Source: Phylloscopus collybita (Eukaryota; Chordata; Aves; Passeriformes; Phylloscopidae). Taken from it: DNA of 64,000 bases. This document shows, in pieces, positions 59,401 through 64,000 of the stretch (the first letter of the stretch is position 1; every line of letters begins with the position of its first letter). Made by a program: the position numbers and the translations under genes. The notes below the pieces were generated by a model that saw nothing but the letters and a program-made list of their open reading frames with translations, did not search any database and was not told the origin of the DNA. The stretch is taken from the NCBI GenBank assembly GCA_027886175.1, contig JAJNNQ010000008.1, forward strand, positions 3,875,501 to 3,939,500, written 5' to 3'.

Positions 59401-62400
59401 CATTACTATTTCAGAAGACCAGCCTAATGCTGGGGTTGAGTTGGACCTGAAGGTTTGCTCTGCAGACCAAAGGATGGGGAAATTTAGAAGCTAATGCCTA
59501 ATCCTGTGGGCATCAACAACATTTTTAGTGCTGTTTCTTTGATAACTTGTAGGAGGCATTTAATTTTGGATTTTGTGTAAGGTGGTATAAGCAATTCAGT
59601 GCAGCTGGAAGCTAGAGGCAAGGCTATTTATTTCAGGGCTTTGAAGTGCTCTACTCCAGTGATAGCTGTCTTATTGCTGCAGTAGCTGGTTTTATTTTGC
59701 TTTGGAGCAAATGAATAAAAATGTCCCTCTCATTTCATTTTATCTGAGGTGAGAAAATTCCTGGAAGTCTGCTGATGAAGTTAAGGAAGATCTTAATCTT
59801 TTTCCCCTCAAGTGGCTTGAGTGCAGCTCCCAGAAAGCTGGGGTTTGGAAGCCTGAAAGCACTGACTGGATGCTCTGAGAGGACTGCTGACACAAGGGGC
59901 TGGGCTGCAGATGTGGCTGTAGGCACTGGATGGAGATGTTGGATGTCTTGGTGAAGTGACCTTTTTTTTTTTTAATTTTTTTTTTTATTTGAGGTTGCTG
60001 TACTCTCTGTACTAATTGCTAATAAACTACTTTGTGTTGGCAGGGCTGATGATCCATCAGTCTGCATTCTCAGAGATGAGCCCTTTGCTAGGGCATCACT
60101 ACAGGGAGCTTTGTCTTACCTTGACAGCATTTGACATTTCCTAGGCAATGCTGAAATCTCCCAGTGTTTAACCCTTTCCCCTAAGAGCCTTCCAGTAGTA
60201 ATTCCTATGAACTTTATTTTTCTCTTCAAAGAATTGTTACCAAAAGCTTCTGTATTTTTATCACTTGCCACGTGCTGCCAATGAACCTTTATGTTTGTTG
60301 CTTTGGGCTTTAAGTGTTGCCTTTAATTAGGATATGAGCTTTTCTGGCCATGGGCTGATGGACAGCTGCCTGCTGACCAGAACCAGGAGCAGAACAGAGG
60401 GATTACTGTGTTGCTTATTGTACTTGAAGGAACAGTCCTTTAGCCCAGTGGGTTTGGATGTTTCCTTCAGGAGGGGCATACCAGGCCTCAAAGTCCAGCA
60501 GTTTATGCCAATTTATTAGTTGTTCTGTTTCTGTCCTGCTTCTTGCCCTTAATTTGCAGAGCCAGATTAAGAGTGTGTGATGCACAGAGGTTGAGGGCAG
60601 GGCTACCTTTTCCTCCAGGACAGAATGTGTTGATTCAGCTTGGTATTTTAAGCAGGAATTGCATGCAAAATGGAGCTGAATGAACCCTACTCCTGGCAAG
60701 AGCTGGTAGCAGGGATGGGTGAGCATATCATTCACAGTCATTTAAACTAAAGAAAATAAGATATGTGTGTTTAAAATTGCTTTCTCAGTCAGTGTTTAGC
60801 ATCCTGAGGTCTCAAGGATTAAAACACCTTTGGCGACTTGGATGAATATGTGGGGATTTAAAATGCTCTGGACTAAGCAGACAAATGAGTTAAACTGAGT
60901 TTAACTGAACTGTGTTTAGCTAATTCCCTGGGCAGGGATAATTCAGCCAGCGCTGTGATGAAGACATCTGGAGCTTGTCTGGTGTTTGCAGTGGAGATTT
61001 CAGACTCTTTCTCGAAGACTTGGTTGGTCTGCAAGTGACTGATTTACTACTCAAGAAAGTAGGAAGAACTTTGGAATCATTCCCTTTTGATGGAGATTTG
61101 AGAGAGACCTTCTGTCCTGGACTTCTGACAATGACTTCCACAGTGGTCCCATGTTCAGCTTGGTCTGCTTTTTATCATTGGGACACAGCTGTTTGTTTTG
61201 TTTTTTGCCAGGACTGAGTGAATTAAGAACCTCAGCTGCGTATCTGTGGGAGTCAGACCCCTCTAGCAAGGCAGAGGATAGCCTTAAATATTCAAACCCC
61301 CCCACTAATAGCATGATGGGAATCCAGCATGCAGAACCTTTTGTCTAGAGAGCATCTATACTGCTATTAGCTTCAGGAACCTGGTGCTTCCAGCATTGCA
61401 TCTTCCTCCCTGTTTTCCCCATATTCTGGGCATGTATTTGTTTCAGGTCTTGGCCCCACTGTTTTGTGAGCTGTACCCCTCTAGGCTCAGTTATCACATG
61501 TTAGGGGAGACTTTGGTTTTTGCACTCTGTCATTGCAGTGCTTGTGTAAGTCACATACGGAGAAGTCCAAAGTGCAGGCATATGGAGGTGGCAAGTCCTC
61601 ATTATTTTGTCCTGACTCCAGAAAGAAATGAACACCTTTAATCATTGAAATTTGGATGGCAATGAGTGATGCAAAGCAGTTGCATAATTTTAATTTTAGG
61701 GGATTGGCAAAAGAATGATCCTTTGCTCTGTTCCCTCAACTAAAATGCTCTGCAGCTATATAAAGAGGCAAGCAGCAGCTCTGGCTTTGCTTTGATTTTT
61801 GCAGTGAATATTTGCTGTATTTAATCTGCTGGGCTGTTATAAACAATCTCCCTGCAAGCAAGAAACTTGTGAGTGGCTGAGCTGAGATTTCCAGGTTCCT
61901 AATCAGAGGAAAGGCTGTCCCAGCTAAATCAGAGTTAGGCTCCTGATTGCATCCTGATAGAAAGGATTATTCATCCAGTGGAAAACAAATAGAGCTGCTG
62001 TTTGGCATATATTAGCTGAGCAAATCTTGGCACTCAGTATGTGTTATAGCTCTGCTTTTCTGAGCCGTGAGCTGGGTTCACTTACAGCTGGCCTGACTCT
62101 GGAATGTTCCCTGCCTTCTGACCTTTCCTCTGTGGTATGGCTTAGGTGCTTTGGGAACTCTTTTCCTTTTTTTCCTTTTCAGCAGCCCATTTACCACATG
62201 CTCTCTCAGGCTGTTTGTGACTCAGGCCTCTCTTTACTATTTCCTGGCTGATCCCTTTGGTTTGTATCATCAGCTGTCTGGATGCCCACCTCTGATGTGC
62301 TGTGTTTATACTCAGCTGATTGCCCAGGCAGTGAAACAGATGGTGGTGATGCCATGGCCTTGATATTGCCTGCTTGGTGCTGCTGGGCTGCAAGAGGCCC

Positions 62401-64000
62401 TGAAGAAGAGGGACCAAAGATAAAGGTTGCTAAAAGAGGTTGCTTTTATTTCCATGGGATTCTTGGTCTGTTACCCATCTTCTGGCACTCGTGTGTGCAG
62501 GGCAGATAACCTCAGTGCCTTTCTGCTGTATGGTATGAAACAGTTGGCATTTTGGTTCAACACATGGCTGCTTCAAAACAACAACACCCACAATAGGAGC
62601 CTTTTTCTTCTTTTCAAAGAGCCAAGGACGTTGAAGCTGTATGCTGAGGTTAACTTGCAGAGCAAGGACCACGGGATCATGGCACACGGTGCCTTTTGGA
62701 GCCTGTTTTGTAGCTGACAAAGGTGTGTCTGGTAACTTTAAAGGCAGGTGAAGGCTTGTAAGCCTGAGAGGTGGGGAATCTCCATCCTGGGAGATACCTA
62801 ACACTGCTGGGTGCCTCCCCACACAATCTGTTTTAGCTCAGAAATTGTGTGGTTTGTGCAGAGGGCTCAGACCAGAGACATCCAAAGTCTCTTCCATCTA
62901 AATATTTCCATGGTTTTGTGCCTGATCCCACTGATCACCTTTGCAGTCTGCTTTATGTGGAGTGAAAGAGAGTGAAAAAAAAGCCTTATAAAACATGTAG
63001 AAATGTCTGCTGTGGGCTCTGGCAGGGAGCAGATGCCAGCTGCCTTTACTCTTCTAGATGAATTTATTTTACTGGAAGAACAACTGCTGTTGCTGTGAAG
63101 TTGCCAGGTGGACTTGGGGCAAGTGGGAATGTCAAGGGGGGAATTCTGGAAGGCAGGAAGCCCATGCTGGCAGCGGCCCCTGCCCTGCCAAGGGACCAAG
63201 AAGGGCTTTGGGAGGGATGTGCTGGGAAGTTCCTTGGATTGCTTCTGTCTCCAAGAGCATCTGTTTACCTAGATTATGAGCATAGTGAGAGAGGGTTTCT
63301 TGTTGGGTGTACTTGATACCTGACCTTTGTTTTTCACTTTATGCCAGGTGTTTCTAGGCCTTGAAATTTTGCTGTGGGCTCAAATGAACACTTAAGTCAA
63401 GGAGGAAAAACGCAGGATTAGTTCCCAGGGAGACAGCACGCGTGCAAGAGTTGTGCTCTCTCGCAGCTTTTGTGGGAGACAAACAGGCTTAGTGGGCCAA
63501 GAATAGCAGGACTGATGATGCACATTTCCAGAGGGTTATGTGCCTTCAGAGCTCTCTGCAAATGTCAGCCAGTTTGTCTGCTGCCCTGCAAATGCTACTG
63601 GCTGGGAAGGAGAAATCCTACTTTCCCAAGTGAATGTTCCTCCCCAGCTGCTTTTCAGCTCAGTTTGCCAGTGAGACTAAAAAAATAGGCTGCCCTTATG
63701 TGCAAGATTTGAGGATTGCACAGAGATGCAGCCCAGTGAGCTTGAAAGCATGGAGGGGCTGGTCTGATCTCCCCAGGGTCCCCTCTCAAGCTGAGGGCAT
63801 ACAGGGACCAGTGTGTCCAGTGAGGCAGAAAAGTCAGCTGAGCAGTGGAGAGGAGCAAAGCTGAGGGACTGAAGGTGCCATTACAGCCTCAAATGTCCTG
63901 TCTGAGGGGAGATTTGCTCTCTGATCTGCTGCCTCTGTGTGGGGAGGGAGGGCTCTCAGAGCAGCAGAGGAGGGAGCTGTGTTCTGTTAGCAGCTGGAGC
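50430..64000. other. Gene-free stretch downstream of CMTR2
   Basis: About 13.6 kb to the window edge with no exon, RNA gene or named transposon that I can support. In human the next gene beyond CMTR2 is HYDIN; I looked for its conserved N-terminal exons and found none. Visible simple features are a T-rich run at 59962-59990, a pyrimidine-rich (TCTC)n stretch near 59020-59055, a run of G near 55920 and an imperfect 33-base duplication at 52016-52104. The longest frames here (51186-51518, 53893-54291, 57427-57828, 62430-62822) show no domain features. Confidence 0.5.
52016..52104 (+). repeat. Imperfect 33-base direct repeat
   Basis: Two copies at 52016-52048 and 52072-52104, 56 bases apart, share GAATTGATTT and TTGGGGGATAGCAGGG, with four or fewer differences. 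Confidence 0.85.

Noticed and set aside
50430..64000. 5' exons of HYDIN, expected from the human neighbourhood
   Set aside because: No frame matches its conserved N-terminal region; the gene, if present, starts beyond the window.

Overview
This is a nuclear vertebrate segment, almost certainly from a bird. It carries four intron-containing or vertebrate-type genes with canonical GT-AG junctions. The GOT2 protein rebuilt from its exons is 423 residues and very close to the avian enzyme. Every interspersed repeat I could name is a CR1 LINE fragment, the dominant avian repeat. The species cannot be fixed from the sequence alone.

Layout, left to right. (1) 106-11641, minus strand: GOT2, mitochondrial aspartate aminotransferase, all ten coding exons. 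Its CpG-rich promoter holds an NRF-1 palindrome and a CTCF-like motif, and a 10-bp G-rich minisatellite (11813-12660, decaying to about 13330) begins about 50 bp further upstream. (2) 13929-19843, minus strand: CALB2, calretinin, eleven coding exons with a poly(A) signal at 13667-13672. Its promoter has a TATA box and another CTCF-like motif, followed by a second G-rich minisatellite with an 8-bp unit (19990-20480 and 20548-20612). (3) 20.6-27.0 kb: no gene seen, one CR1 fragment. (4) 27028-36245, minus strand: a PNP-type purine nucleoside phosphorylase, six coding exons, 293 residues, active site essentially intact. (5) 36.3-44.0 kb: no gene recognised. (6) 44.0-50.4 kb, plus strand: CMTR2, the cap-2 mRNA 2'-O-methyltransferase. 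It has a CpG-island promoter, a CR1 in its 5' intron, an uninterrupted 764-codon reading frame at 46804-49098 and a 3' UTR with poly(A) signals near 50.32-50.36 kb. (7) 50.4-64 kb: no gene recognised.

The genes do not form a pathway. GOT2 links the malate-aspartate shuttle to amino-acid metabolism, calretinin buffers calcium in neurons, PNP salvages or degrades purine nucleosides, and CMTR2 modifies mRNA caps. CALB2 and CMTR2 are also close together in human 16q22, while GOT2 lies elsewhere on human 16q.

The most unusual part is regulatory. Two unrelated minisatellites each start 40-50 bp outside a CTCF-like motif at the edge of a promoter. Both are G-rich on the plus strand and fit the G-quadruplex rule. 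The first is built from the GAGCT/GGGCT pentamers of mammalian immunoglobulin switch-mu DNA. A second notable point is a CR1 insertion in GOT2 whose 3' tail reaches almost to the splice acceptor of exon 8.
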